Positions 4,868-5,108 of a DNA stretch of 5,108 nt are shown piece by piece (within the stretch, counting starts at the first letter, position 1; each line of letters starts with the position of its first letter). The position numbers were made by a program, and so were the translations under genes. Source of the stretch: an uncultured Clostridia bacterium (GTDB lineage Bacteria; Bacillota; Clostridia; Oscillospirales; CAG-272); contig CANQXN010000131.1 of NCBI GenBank assembly GCA_947627815.1, forward strand, positions 1 to 5,108. Direction: 5' to 3'. Under the pieces are notes generated by a model that did no database searches, had not been told where the DNA came from, and saw only the letters and a program-made list of their open reading frames with translations.

Positions 4868-5108
4868 CTATTCCCATAATTCCGCCAAAAGCAAAAGACC
4901 GTTGGCGAGGCTCACGCGGGCTTTGCCGCCGGGGAGAACCTCGTTGCTCACGGCGAAGGAGTTTTCCCAGGTGATAGCGGCGTTTTGCAGGGGGTATTTG
5001 GCGCCGGTGATGCTGACGCCTTCGGCGGGGCCGTCGAGCGCCAGCAGAGAAAAGTAGCGGCAGGCGTCGGCAATTTCGGCGGAACGCGCCGGCGATACCA
5101 CGCGCAGG
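4868..5108 (-). CDS. Unrecognised protein, C-terminal fragment
   Basis: About 79 residues of a protein whose N-terminus lies beyond the right edge. The frame is open to the edge and ends with TAG at 4868-4870; an in-frame GTG at 5101 is probably internal. The fragment includes ACRYFSLLALDGPAEG, SITGAKYPLQNAAITWENSF and GGKARVSLANGLLLLAELWE. It looks like a beta-rich domain ending in a short hydrophobic helix. I cannot assign a family. It is strongly GC-rich (41 of 60 bases at 4981-5040 by hand count), unlike the neighbouring operon. No clear terminator follows it; the operon promoter begins about 45 bp after its stop. Confidence 0.65.
   Translation of the reverse strand, partial: LRVVSPARSAEIADACRYFSLLALDGPAEGVSITGAKYPLQNAAITWENSFAVSNEVLPGGKARVSLANGLLLLAELWE

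Noticed and set aside
1..5108. CRISPR array, tRNA, rRNA, transposase or integrase
   Set aside because: No regularly spaced repeats, cloverleaf sequences, rRNA words or recombinase-like proteins were found on either strand.

Overview
The window looks like chromosomal DNA from a Bacillota (Clostridia-like, probably gut- or animal-associated) bacterium. The evidence is strong AGGAGG-type ribosome binding sites, intrinsic hairpin-plus-T-run terminators, a Gram-positive-style exported metalloprotease, lipobox lipoproteins, and a clostridial-looking LacZ and cupin protein. This placement is inferred from style; nothing in the window fixes the species.

Left part (1-1392, + strand, GC-rich). The C-terminal end of a LacZ-type beta-galactosidase runs in from the left edge. 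It is followed by what looks like a broken gene tail (356-501), an intact carboxymuconolactone-decarboxylase/cupin fusion protein (503-1255), and a short in-frame tail resembling a flavodoxin C-terminus (1256-1342). The intact gene therefore sits between two apparent gene remnants. A perfect 13-bp hairpin with A and T runs (1361-1392) ends transcription here from both directions.

Middle part (1413-4582, - strand, more AT-rich, especially around 2200-2860). This is a compact three-gene operon. In transcription order it holds lipoprotein copy A, lipoprotein copy B (a near-identical tandem duplicate), and an exported zinc metalloprotease of the metzincin type with C-terminal Cys-pair repeats. 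The two intergenic junctions are identical, including the ribosome binding site, because the duplicated unit carries that junction. The two lipoproteins are identical at their 5' and 3' ends but diverge in two internal patches.

Leader (4583-4824, - strand). A good promoter (TTGACA, 17 bp, TGATACACT) drives a leader of about 200 nt. The leader contains a previously unlisted 34-codon ORF with a good ribosome binding site. Its stop codon falls inside the 5' side of a strong terminator hairpin with a T6 run. That terminator lies only about 30 bp before the first lipoprotein start, and no convincing promoter lies between them. The layout suggests that the operon is controlled by read-through of this terminator, possibly coupled to translation of the small ORF. 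This is the most interesting structure in the window.

Right edge (4868-5108, - strand, very GC-rich). This is the C-terminal end of an unrecognised protein whose base composition is unlike the operon's. The operon may be an acquired island set between older GC-rich genes.
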